Part shown: positions 44,595 through 54,291 of the stretch, one piece after another | Position numbering within the stretch: the stretch's first letter is position 1 | Layout: each line of letters begins with the position of its first letter | DNA from: Lactifluus volemus | Lineage: Eukaryota > Basidiomycota > Agaricomycetes > Russulales > Russulaceae | Assembly: GCA_022376515.1 (NCBI GenBank) | Contig: WTXI01000127.1 | Coordinates: forward strand, 41,744 to 105,743 | Reading direction: 5' to 3' | DNA length: 64,000 nucleotides | Position numbers and translations under genes: made by a program | Notes under the pieces: generated by a model | What the model was told of the DNA's origin: nothing | The model's database searches: none | Seen by the model: only the letters and a program-made list of their open reading frames with translations

Positions 44595-45570
44595 TATCAG
44601 TGACCACAACGACCCTCGTGCCAAGGATATCATTCACAGACATCATGCAGAGCATCCACGACGAGCGAAGAGGTGTACGGACAAAATTCCGAGGGACGAA
44701 CCACGACCGTATTGCCGCATACGAGAGGAACGGCCACAGAAGTCAAAACAAGCGGGACGGGAGCGTTCCATGGGACCACTGAGTATCTAAATAGTTTCTT
44801 TCAGCTCACCTGCAAAAAGGTAGTAGGGATAGAAAACGTACATGACTCCTTGTGCGCGCCTCTGTATAAATACCTGTCCTCCGGGAACGACGCTTGGAAG
44901 AGTTTCACCCCTCAATTCATTCACCATGCAGGCGATGCCCTGCAACAATTGAGTTCCGGCGAATAAATTAAAGTTTATCTGCGCCTGGGTCATCGCTACC
45001 TCTGCGTGCATCGCGGGGGCAGCCTTCCTTTGCCACTCCTCGGACTGAAGCGTCGTCGCAGCACGGAGCAGAATTTCCCGACGCGTTGCGAATGGTGTCT
45101 GTTCCCAAGCAGGAAACGCGCGTTGTGCGGCTTCTATCGCAGCGCGGCAGTCATCCCGGGATGAGGCTGCAGCAGTCGAAGCGAGCTCGCCCGTATGCGG
45201 ACTGTGGACGGGGAAGGTCGCGCCTGTGCGTCCAACCAGTAAAAGAAACGACACAACAATAAATAACCATGATGAAAAGAAGGAGGAGGAGGCGTTCAGC
45301 GCAGCCCCAGGCGCAGGTGCATATTGTACAACCTGAGCAGCATGTGCCTGTGGTGGTGGGGCGTGACCGTTAGAATGTGATGGCTGCTGACTCACCAGGG
45401 CAACGGAGGAGGATGAAGCAGCCGGTGAGGGGGCTACGCTCGACTTGTAGCCCGATCCACCCGCACCGTTTGATGACTCGGGTGCGAGGGACCAGTTCCT
45501 GCGTCCGCCCTTATCATTCTTGGAAAGTTCGGGCACACGTTGTAACTCCTCTTCTTCGCGTCTGTGGACT
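44595..45570 (-). pseudogene. Captured aldehyde dehydrogenase fragment
   Basis: On the minus strand from about 45.22 kb: VHSPHTGELASTAAASSRDD, AAIEAAQRAFPAWEQTPFATR, ALLRAATTL-like and HAEVAMTQAQINFNLFAGTQLL, then LPSVVPGGQVFIQRRAQGVM. After an intron-like gap there follows VPLVLTSVAVPLVCGNTVVV with RPSEFCPYTSSLVVDALHDV (44.62-44.77 kb). These match the N-terminal and NAD-binding-proximal parts of the ALDH superfamily (aromatic/salicylaldehyde dehydrogenase style). The catalytic Glu and Cys regions are absent, so it is a fragment. A Ser/Pro-rich stretch upstream in the same frame (45.3-45.6 kb) is not ALDH and may come from another gene. Confidence 0.75.
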
Positions 45571-47107
45571 CCTCGTCGTCGTGCAGGTGTGTAAGAGGCC
45601 GCGACACGAGACGGCAACACAGAGAAGGAGGGGAGGACAGAAAGGAAATGACAGGTGGTTGAAAATAATGAGGCACGAAAATTGTGCCAACAAGAATAAA
45701 CAAACGACTTGGCAAAAATTTCGCAAGTTACAAAATTTTTGGATTAGTTACATTATGTAAATTATGTTGGTTTGCTTAGCATGATTAGAAGCCCCTTAAA
45801 TTTTGATTACTTGCTTAAATATCTTGAGTGTGCTTAATGTCAGTCTTAATTGTGCTGAGCATACTGAGCATGCTTAATGCCAGTCTTAATTGTGCTGAGC
45901 ATGTTGAGCCTGCTTAAGTTGCTTAATTGTGCTTAAACAAAAATTTCATCAAGCAAAATTAAGCAAAAAAGTAAATTTAAGACCATTAAGACCACTAATC
46001 ACCATTAAGCAACAGGGACAATTGCTGATGTTTTGAAATAGTGGATTGGAGGGATATAGGCGTGCTCAGTATGATCCATTGACAAATCCGTCAGTGGTTT
46101 AGTAGATGGTGGCTCGAGAGCTGGGTATAGCATCAGCAATTGTCCATGTTGCTTAGTGTGTGCTTAACGTGCTTATTAAGCACGTTAAGTACAAATTAAG
46201 CACAAAGTGATTAAGCAGGTTAACGCCACCCCGGTGCTTAATTAAGCACCATTCTGCTTAATTAAGCACATGTTGTGCTTAATTGTGCTTAATTAAGCAC
46301 AATATTAAGCAAAATTCCAAGAAGTTCAATTACCTTTCAAAGCAGCACTAAGCATCAAATTAAGCACATGTCAGCAATCTTAAGCACAGTTTCAAGCACA
46401 CAGAAGTATCAAGCAACTTTCAAAATTTCAATGATGAGCATAAGATAGTATATTCAGTCAACTATACTACAACATTAGTACTCTATCTATACTTTATCTG
46501 AGTGGGCATATGGCCTCTTCTATCCACCAGCACCACCAGTGTGCCACAGGCCTTGATATAACAACAGCAGCAGGAAAAGGGAGGAAGCAGAGGAGGACAT
46601 GAAGGATGCAGAGGCAGAGAGAGGTGAAGGCATTGGGGTGGGCAGCATGGTAAAAAATTGGGAAGACTCACATCAATAAATCTGTTAACGACACCTGCAA
46701 CAAGCTTCACAAATCACTCCAGCATGATCTTGTTGCAGTGACAGGTCTGATCCCTAATTTGGATCTGGCACTCCCATGGCACCTATCTGCGTCACTGAAG
46801 GGGGGGAGGATGAAAGACAGTTAGAGCTAGGCACCGAAGACGAAGAGAGGGGGGGCGGAAGAAGGGGGAGAGAGAGACTTACAGCGATGCGAATTTGAGT
46901 GGAGTGGCCCCGATTTCCTCCATGAAGAACACGCAGCACCCAGCGCCGGCCAACTCTGGGACTTACGAAGTGGGTCCGACAACAGTGGGCAAGTTTGATA
47001 CCAGTTCACGAGCCTGGTGCAGCGACGTGGTGTCACCCGAGGGGGTTGGTCGCGTTCAAGGTTCTTCTACAAGAGGCCTGCGCAACGGGGGTGGCAACAC
47101 TTGATCC

Positions 47108-47602
47108 AGTGCGCAGAGTCCTGCACTTTCTAATACTTCAGGCCGTTTTGGCGGAAGCAACGACGGAAGCGCTGCGATGGCTGCCGCGGCCCAGCAGCAG
47201 GCCGCGCTCGCTGGACTGGGCATGGGCGTCGGGTCATTCAACCTCGGGCTGGGGTCCCCAGCACTCGCGGGCATGCCTAATGGCCTCAGCGTGGCGCAGC
47301 TCGCCCAGCTGAACGGCATGAATCCATTTGGGGTCAATATGAATATGCTCAATATGATGGGCATTACAGCCGAGGCGCAGCTCCTCGCGGCCCAAATCGC
47401 AGCTGCTGGAGGTGGCTTCGGGCAGCCAGGGCTTAACGTTAATGCGGGCCTCGAAACATTTGCTGGGTTACAGGGTGGCATGGGTGCCGTGCAGCGTAGC
47501 GGCCCAGGGCGCTCTGGTGGGCGTTCTCCGGGTGCAGGCAGCAGCAAAGGCACCACGGGTAATGGCGCGAAGAAGGACGAGGATGACTTTGACTCAGTCT
47601 AA
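47108..47602 (+). pseudogene. Captured C-terminus of a probable RRM-type RNA-binding protein
   Basis: The open frame runs from about 47,109 (SSAQSPALSNTSGRFGG) through AAMAAAAQQQAALAGLGMG, PSALAGMPNGL-type repeats, NGMNPFGVNMNMLNMMG, AEAQLLAAQIAAAGGGFGQ and a final KKDEDDFDSV, then a TAA stop. The composition, a low-complexity Gly/Met/Ala/Gln tail with an acidic end, is typical of C-termini of fungal hnRNP/Hrp1-like proteins. No RRM domain is present here. The genuine-looking stop suggests the capture included the end of the parent gene. It is much less decayed than the other captured pieces. Confidence 0.6.
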
Positions 47603-47619
47603 TAAGGCCAACTTCAATT

Positions 47620-49180
47620 GACTCGGACTCCGATACGGCGCCCCGCGACCGCACGTTCCAACGGGAGCGTCGGGAGGCTGATGGTGCCGTTAGTCTGAAC
47701 GAAAAGAGGGCATGTGCAAGCGACGTACCAACACCAGTTGGACTGATTTGGTGGGCTCCAGGTTGTCTGAGGGATGACGTGGCCGGAGGGAGAGGGGATA
47801 TACTCAAGAAGCCAGAGAGTTGTAGAACGCGTCGAGACGGGTAGTGTGAGTCAAAACATCTCGACCGGACGTAGCACAAGGATCGCCACCGACCGTAGGC
47901 GGGGCTCACTTGGTGACCTGTACGCTCGCAGCGGTCGTCTTGAGAAGAGATTCGATAAAGAAAGCTGCATCTCGTGAGCCGAACATGGTGTTGTCATCTG
48001 AGGGTCAAGCACGGGAGTGATGGAATGTCAATGACGTTGCAGGACATGGTTGGTCATGCTGTTCAGGCTTACGGATGTGGAGCAGCGGCAGTACATTCAG
48101 CTTGGCCTAATGGTGACGGGAGATGTTGCGACACAGGGTCGCAGAAACCGACGACGTTCTCCTCTTCCCAACATTTTGCTCGCGGAACTCGACGACCGTG
48201 GACGAGATCGAGTTGCCTGTTCCGTTGCCACGGCGCTTCATGCCGCTTCTCGATAACGCGGGACCAACCCGACCTGCCGTGACACCTGCCGCGCGAGCGA
48301 GCGCGCGCGCAGTGGTGACGGACGGGTGTTGTTGCGCAGGAGGTGAGCGAGATAGCGTTCGCAATGGCACACGCTGACGCGCGCCGTCGCTCGAGCGCCA
48401 GGCGAGGGGGAAACTTTAGTAGGTCAGCGTTACATCCATCACGGTGTCGTCGATGTTCGATTACGACACCTGAGACTTGAGAGCGCGCCTACGGCGTAGA
48501 GCTGCGCACATGGCTCGAAGCGAAAACGTTCGTGAAGAGCTTGCCGAAGCAGTCCCAGCACTTGCGGCACGATTGCAGCCTTGATGTCGGACGCGTGCGA
48601 GTAGGACATGGGCGGCGAGCGGGCAGGTGAGCAGAGCGGGATAGGACTCCGACAGAGCCGTGTGCTAGCACCTCGTACTTCGCAAGCTGGCTCCTGCCGT
48701 CCTTCCCCCGTGTCGTCGCCTCTGCATCGGAAAAAAAACACGTGCCAAAAAAAGGGGAAGGTGGTCAGCCAAGCCTATCGTTTCCGCCTGTCGCGAGTAA
48801 AGCGCGCACGTTTTGGGATGCATTCGTAAAACCCATATCTCGTAATTGCTGTAAACGTGAGTCGGTGTTATTCCAAGGAGAATGCGGGGCGCAAGGAAGA
48901 GTACGTACCTGGAGTTGGACCTAGAATCGCTCCTCGGGTGGACGGACATCCGTAGGGGGAGGTGAACTTCCGAGAGATGTTGTGCCGCCGAAAAATGTCC
49001 AGAGTTTTATGCTGCGTACTACTCCACCATCCACAACTGCAACTGGACAGGAGCAGTATCATGGGACAGGGGGCGTTCAGGTGGAGGTGGTCCCTGAGGC
49101 AGAGTTGGGGTGGGGTTTTGCATGGGTGGTGGCCAGTTGAGGCAGGCACTGTGACAGCATGGACCAGCCCCTCAGGCATT
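47620..49180. other. Interior of element 2, unrecognised coding-like pieces
   Basis: Several short frames have non-random composition: plus 48050-48256 (EQRQYIQLGLMVTGDVATQG), and minus around 48.47-48.61 kb (SHASDIKAAIVPQVLGLLRQ). None can be assigned to a family; they may be other captured exons. No gene is called. Confidence 0.3.
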
Positions 49181-49835
49181 GGGTGAAGTGATGAATATAA
49201 GAAAAATTAGTACGAGAAGTCAAAAGAAAACAATGCACCAAGGACCAGACAAAGGTGGTCCCAGTGGCAAGGGGAAGGCGGGGACTGCACTTAATGCTAA
49301 GTACTTCAGGCCAAAACAGAAGGCTGTGGCGGCGCCAGGCGGCGAGAGATGGTGGCAATAGAGGAGGCCACGACTCATGGAGACAGCGAAACGGAGGTGG
49401 AGGGGGACAGACAGGAAGCGACGCGACAGGTGGTTGAAAGCAATGAGGCACGAAAATTGTCCCAACAAGAATAAACACACGACTTAGCAAAATTTTCACA
49501 AGTTACAAAATTTTGGATTAGTGAAATTATGTTTGTTTGCTTAGCATGATTAGAAGCCCCTTAAATTTTAATTACTTGCTTAAATATCTTGAGTGTGCTT
49601 AATGTCAGTCTTAATTGTGCTGAGCATACTGAGCATGCTTAATGCTGGTCTTAATTGTACTGAGCATACTGAGCATGCTTAGTGCCAGTCTTAATTGTGC
49701 TGAGCATGCTGAGCCTGCTTAAGTTGCTTAATTGCGCTTAAACAAAAATTTCATCAAGCAAAATTAAGCAAAAAAGTAAATTTAAGACCATTAAGACCAC
49801 TAATCACCATTAAGCAACAGGGACAATTGCTGATG

Positions 49836-50785
49836 TATCGCGACTTGCTGTCCTAGTACTTGAGTTACCCTGTTGTACACGCGGTACACACGCGGTGTTC
49901 GACAGTCCACGTGGCTTCCACTGGAAAGATCAGTCACAAATGGCTGTGTCAAATGGCTGTGTTGGCTGGGACACGCGGCGCATTGGCAAAGGGTGGACCG
50001 TCTGACACGCGACGACTGCAGGTATTCGAAGAAAGGAATGCAGACCAGTCTGCACACTACGAACTGTCATCTGGAGAGTTCTTGCAGGTTAAACAAAGTA
50101 AGACGATACTGTATTAGTGGCCCGTGCGCGCCAAGCATCTGGTCCGCCGTGGGAAGAAGATCCTCTCCTTCTCCTGTGCGGTACAGGGTCGGGGACGGAA
50201 TGCTGAGGGAGAGTTTCGGCCGTGTAATCGATAGCGTATCTGAGTCCCCGTGGACTGCTCGGTCCATGGCCCGCATGACACGCAATGAAAAATCGCGAGT
50301 CGGTATCGGGTCTCGCTGCGGGGTTGGTAGTTGGTGGGAAGAAGGCTCAGCCATGGCTCGTGGTACGTACTATGCCCAACACAGATACGGACGCAAGCCG
50401 TAGACTCAGGTCGTAGCGGTGCCAATTGAGTAGAAGGCGCGAACTGACGAGGAATCACGAGGACGCGGGAGAAAGGCTGGCGGCTGAGAATGGCGCCCAG
50501 CGTTAGGGGGTACCAAGGATGGGACAGCCAACGTCCTAGGCACCCCGAGGACCCGCCGGTGTGGATAATGACCGCTCCCCATTGGGGGCGATCGCCCACA
50601 GCCGTTTACCTACTATACCATTCCTTTTCTATCCTCGACACCCCTTTTATTTAGTTAGTATATTCCCCGCGCCGAGGACTTAGTCCCACGCCCACATTCA
50701 CTACGAGTGGCCGCTCTCGAGGCCAAGATCGAGACCATTCCCTAAAACTACTAGTCCCCCTTCTTCAATTAGCAATTTCACTAGT
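49836..50785. repeat. Right end of the F-box array and unassigned flank
   Basis: 49,836-50,440 continues the array spacer interrupted by the two Pack-type elements (TTGAGTTACCCTGTTGTACAC, then the IPTRDFS minus-strand frame). Similarity stops at about 50,441 after AAGGCGCGA, which is the edge of the duplication. 50,441-50,785 contains no gene I recognise. Confidence 0.5.
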
Positions 50786-51542
50786 TGTTAAGGTTCCAAG
50801 TGGGACCTTTGTACGAAGTGTACGATCGTTCGTGAAGTCAAGAGCGAGACTTGCAAGACGTGCAAGTCAAGATCAAAGGTTCGATAAAGATGAGACTTAG
50901 TAAACGACTAAGTCAAGAGCGTTTCAGAGGTCAAGGGCTTTGGGCTTAGGGATAAGACCAAAGTGTCAAGAAGTCGAAGAGCGTGATGTCAAGAGGGTTC
51001 TTCTCAGGTCTGATGCTTCTAGGCAAGCAAGGTTCTAATAGATAGAAGACTTGGATTGCGAAACAAAACTGAGACTTAAGGTCTCTAGGGCAGAAAGTAC
51101 AGGGTTTATATATAAGAAGACGAGGCTATGTGCACAGCCATAGAGGCTGTGACCTTCGTACAGCTTTCAGGGTTTGAAACATGTTTCAGGAATCAGCAAG
51201 TCATCCTGTGCATGTGGCTGTTGCTTGCGGCTGTACGGTGCTGTGCAAAGATGTATCGTGAGAGAAATAAGTAAGCGATCTGAAACAAGGCGATCGGCAG
51301 TCCATTCACATAAGCAAGGAAGTCAGCAGAAATGAGTCAGTAGTCCGAAAATGTATAGTATGAGTCAGCAAACACGTGTCAGTCCATAACACTAGTCTAC
51401 AGAACAATATATAGTAACCAGACGAGACTCCGAAAGAGTCTCATCCTATTGTTCCCGTTCCGCGTGCACGCCTGCCCACTCCCCCCCCCCGTTTTATTAT
51501 TTGCTGCCGCTGCCACCGCTCATTCCTCCCGATTTTTGCACA
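50786..51542 (+). repeat. 5-prime LTR of the copia element
   Basis: It begins TGTTAAGG and ends TTTTTGCACA (TGT/ACA inverted ends), with TATATATAAG at 51107-51116. The right boundary is set by the primer-binding site that follows. The 3-prime LTR is not in the window, so the limits are inferred. Confidence 0.6.
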
Positions 51543-51545
51543 CTA

Positions 51546-51557
51546 GGTTATGGGCCC
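51546..51557 (+). other. Copia primer-binding site
   Basis: GGTTATGGGCCC lies 3 nt after the LTR. It resembles the complement of the anticodon-arm region of initiator tRNA-Met (family knowledge: copia elements prime on an internally cut tRNA-iMet), with one mismatch to the usual GGGTTATGAGCCC. Confidence 0.55.
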
Positions 51558-51646
51558 TGCTGTTGCATCTTAAAATCAGTACGAGAACCCTCAGAGCTTA
51601 AAAACACTTACACCTCCTCTCTCCATCAAAACCAACATCCTGTAAA

Positions 51647-53083
51647 ATGGTTGAAGGTCAGAGTACCAAAATAGTCCAGCTGGCAGCTGATGGCACAAAC
51701 TGGGAAAATTACCGCGACCGAATGATGCTCGTAATCAAGTCCCATAAGTGGAAGGACCACTTGACCAATACGAAGCCAATGCAACGCTACATCGTTGGTG
51801 GCACCATAAATGGCGCCACACCTGACGAGCGATGGGAAGACGACGAAGCCGCGCTGATAAACGTAATCGCGTCGTCAATCCCTGATTCTGCATTCAACAG
51901 CATCAAAAATAAGACGACTGCAAAGGAAGTGTGGGAGGCCCTGAAGGAGCTCCACGAAACGCGATCGCTGCTAGTCGTGATCGAGCTGCAGTGGCGCATC
52001 GGCACCATCAAGTGCGGGGATGACGAGAACCTCCGCACACACTTCGAAAACCTGCAAAATATGAAGGAAAAATTAGCATCCTTGGGAAGTAGCATTTCTG
52101 ACCTGGAATTCGCTTACATTCTGCTCTGGTCACTTCCCCCTTCATACCAGGGAATAGTCAGCGCTATAAACGCTTCGGCTGATTTCGTGAAGGCAACCAT
52201 CGCGCCCGCGAATGTGATCTGACTCGCGATGGACGAGTATGACCGTCTCCAAGGAGACAAGACGAAACAGGATGTGGACGAAGCGTTCGCCGCGTCCTCG
52301 CAGAAAGGGAAGGGAAAAGGAAAATGACGCGATATCGAGTGCCACAATTGCAAAAAACGAGGCCACATCAAAGCCGAATGTTGGCAAAAAGGCGGAGGCC
52401 AGGAAGGCCAGTTCCCGCAACGCAGAGGCGCTGGCGCGAACACCGTGACGACAGCGGCCGAACCAAATGATATCGAGGCGTGGGCAGCTATAGAAGAAGT
52501 CAGCGACCACCCGGTTGCCGCAGCCAGCGCGCCATGCACCGCCACGATCGACGCCGAGCTTTACGACTCCGGGGCGTCCACCCACATGTCCCCCTTCCGC
52601 GAAAAATTCACTACATATCGAGAAATCGTGCCGCGTGCGATAATCGCGGCCGGTAAACGGGTATTTTATGCGATAGGCGTCGGGGACCTCAAGATAGAGG
52701 TCCCTCATGGGGAGTCTTCCACTTCAGTCATCTTGAGAGAAGTCCTGCATGCTCCTGACATGGCTATGACCATAGTATCAATATCACGAATCACCAAGCT
52801 GGGAAATTCAGTCACCTTTGAAAAGGAAAGCTGCACCATCAAAAACGCGAAGGGAAAAGTCGTCGGAACCATCAAAGCGAACGCGAACGGACTCTACAGA
52901 GTCGAGCACCCCGTGACAGCCTCGGCCGCAGTCACACCCGAACGAGTCACACTTTTCGAACTCCACCATCGCCTGGGCCACGTCAGCGTCGACACCCTAC
53001 GCTCTCTCGTTCGACACAACTCCATCCAAGGAGTGGATCTTATTGATGAAGGATCCCCCTTCACTTGTGACTCTTGTGATTAT
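51647..53083 (+). pseudogene. Copia Gag-protease-integrase polyprotein, broken and truncated
   Basis: ATG at 51647 (MVEGQSTKIVQLAADGTNW). The UBN2/copia-type Gag covers about the first 190 codons. A TGA at 52220-52222 and a second at 52325-52327 interrupt the frame; both sit where CGA (Arg) would fit. After them the same frame continues with a CCHC knuckle (CHNCKKRGHIKAEC, about 52342-52383), an aspartic protease site (LYDSGASTHM, near 52559), AMTIVSISRITKLGN, and the pre-integrase motif FELHHRLGHVS (near 52960). It ends at CDSCDY where gypsy-1 begins. The integrase core, RT and RNase H are outside the window. Confidence 0.85.
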
Positions 53084-53528
53084 TGTTACGGATTTGTCTG
53101 GACCTCTGCCTCCCTGTTGCCTCATGTTTTTCATTTCCGTCTACATTCTTGCTTGCGGACAGAGCCTCACCTTGTATGACACAGAATGGCGTGTTCTTGA
53201 CTCATAGTGACCCTTATGACATCATTAGCCTAGAACTTTGATGACGTCGTAGTTAGACCCAGGCTCATGACATCATTACTGATGTCACTCGCCCTTTGCC
53301 CTGTACAGTATATAAGACTCCTCGACTTGTGTCCTTGCTCTCCAGCTTGGACTTCTCTCCAATACTAGCCTCTTGAACCTCCTCACAAATCCCCTTGTGA
53401 CCCTCTCCTCTCTTGAAGCCCTCTAAGTGCTATAACTTAGCTAGACCCAACTTAGACTTGCGTCTCTGTTGGTCCCTCCTGAACTACTTGATCCTATCTT
53501 AGGAACTAGGAACAGCTAGTCCCTAACA
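53084..53528 (+). repeat. 5-prime LTR of gypsy-1 (445 bp)
   Basis: It starts TGTTACGGATTT and ends CCCTAACA, with TGTTA/TAACA inverted ends. TATATAAG at 53309 is followed 35 nt later by AGCTTGGACTT (53344-53354), the likely start of the RNA. Confidence 0.75.
53309..53354 (+). promoter_or_regulatory. Core promoter and RNA 5-prime end of gypsy-1
   Basis: A TATATAAG box with a predicted transcription start at 53344, about 35 nt downstream. The start is inferred from complementarity of the first 11 nt to the primer-binding site. Confidence 0.6.
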
Positions 53529-53529
53529 T

Positions 53530-53540
53530 AAGTCCAAGCT
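53530..53540 (+). other. Self-priming primer-binding site of gypsy-1
   Basis: AAGTCCAAGCT, one base after the LTR, is the exact complement of AGCTTGGACTT in the LTR. There is no TGG start as expected for tRNA priming. It matches the Tf1/sushi mechanism, in which the RNA 5-prime end folds back as the primer. Confidence 0.75.
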
Positions 53541-53569
53541 CCCACACACCACTGAAAGGTGGCAGAACC

Positions 53570-54270
53570 CCTGAACGACCGCATTGAACATCTGGTAGAG
53601 GCGCTTGCCATCCAGATCTCCGCAGAGAAGGAATACTACACAGTACTCCTCCTACTTGACCTAGCTACAGGCGAAAAGAAGTGAAGGCTCCTGACGGAAC
53701 TCCACAAACTTGCCCAGACCATCGAGCAAGCAGACGAGATCCTGAGCGACAGTCTAGAAGACTACAGAAGCGAGACGATCCTATTGGAAACGCTTGACCC
53801 AGAATTAGAAAACGACAGCGCCTAGATTCTCATCCCTTTGCCAGAACTGCCTCAGAAGTCAGCGTACTTGCAGTTGCAATATGAGCGCGACCCTCCTCAG
53901 AATAGAATTCCCCGACGACGAAACACTGATCCCAGTGCCCACCCGATACAACGATGACTTACCCGCACATGTGAAAGGCAGCGTATACTGGAATCCCACG
54001 GACCGGTGTTACTGTGTTGCGCAGGAGGGAGAATCAGTCCGCGTAGAGTTCATCAACGACGTCTGGCACGCCGTACTATGCCACCATGAAATACTCAAGT
54101 CCTGCCCTGCGTTCAGACTTAACGAAGCATCAGGGGCAGGGTGGTGGCGCGAAAACGATGCTCAGCACCCGGACAACCGCGCACTTAATGCAATAAGGGA
54201 AGACAGTGAGGATGATGGAAGCACAAGGGAACCAGAACCGACAACCCCTCTATCCACCCACTCCTACTAG
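53570..54270 (+). pseudogene. gypsy-1 leader ORFs (Gag-proximal)
   Basis: Two coding-like frames precede gag. The first (53,570-53,824) reads NDRIEHLVEALAIQISAEKE, then, after a TGA, LLTELHKLAQTIEQADEILS; it is helical and coiled-coil-like. The second (53,881-54,270, 129 aa, MSATLLRIEFPDDETLIPVP) is open and has a counterpart in gypsy-2 (FINNRWYNIYW against FINDVWHAVLC). It may be an N-terminal Gag domain in a separate frame. Role unknown. Confidence 0.55.
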
Positions 54271-54291
54271 GAACCACCAGCAAACACCCCA

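Larger units (their letters stand above)
43081..46030 (+). mobile_element. Pack-type non-autonomous element 1 (2,950 bp)
   Basis: The ends are perfect inverted repeats: CATCAGCAATTGTCC at the left and GGACAATTGCTGATG at the right. The first 250 bp and last 350 bp are dense in TTAAGC/GCTTAA words, in both orientations at the left end. The element interrupts the F-box array spacer; flanking bases suggest a 2-bp duplication (TT) on comparison with uninterrupted copies (CACTTTTG...). The ends are nearly the same as in element 2, but the interiors differ. The interior carries minus-strand pieces of an aldehyde dehydrogenase and a membrane-like protein. No transposase is recognised, so it would need one in trans. 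The superfamily is uncertain (hAT-, KDZ- or Helentron-like features are all incomplete). Orientation is arbitrary. Confidence 0.8.
46131..49835 (+). mobile_element. Pack-type non-autonomous element 2 (3,705 bp)
   Basis: Same 15-bp terminal inverted repeats and same subterminal TTAAGC-rich regions as element 1 (left about 250 bp, right about 600 bp including the GGCACGAAAATTGT...AATAAAC string), in the same orientation, 100 bp away. The interior is different and contains coding-like pieces, the best being the C-terminus of a Gly/Met/Ala-rich probable RNA-binding protein. Flanking spacer GGGTATAG | TATCG against uninterrupted GGGTATATCGAGAG suggests a TA duplication with one extra G. No transposase is seen. 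Confidence 0.8.
50786..53083 (+). mobile_element. Ty1/copia element, 5-prime part (interrupted)
   Basis: The element has a 5-prime LTR, a copia-type primer-binding site, a gag and the start of pol, and is cut off at 53,083 in the integrase zinc region by the insertion of gypsy-1. The rest of the element must lie beyond gypsy-1 and gypsy-2, outside this window. Two in-frame TGA codons disable the ORF. Confidence 0.82.

Noticed and set aside
43081..46030. Calling the paired elements Helitrons or hAT elements
   Set aside because: Perfect terminal inverted repeats do not fit canonical Helitrons, and the apparent 2-bp duplications do not fit hAT. With no transposase or helicase in the window, the superfamily is left open.
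47056..47556. Minus-strand 166-codon Pro/Ala-rich ORF
   Set aside because: Antisense shadow of the Gly/Met/Ala-rich coding fragment at 47108-47602.
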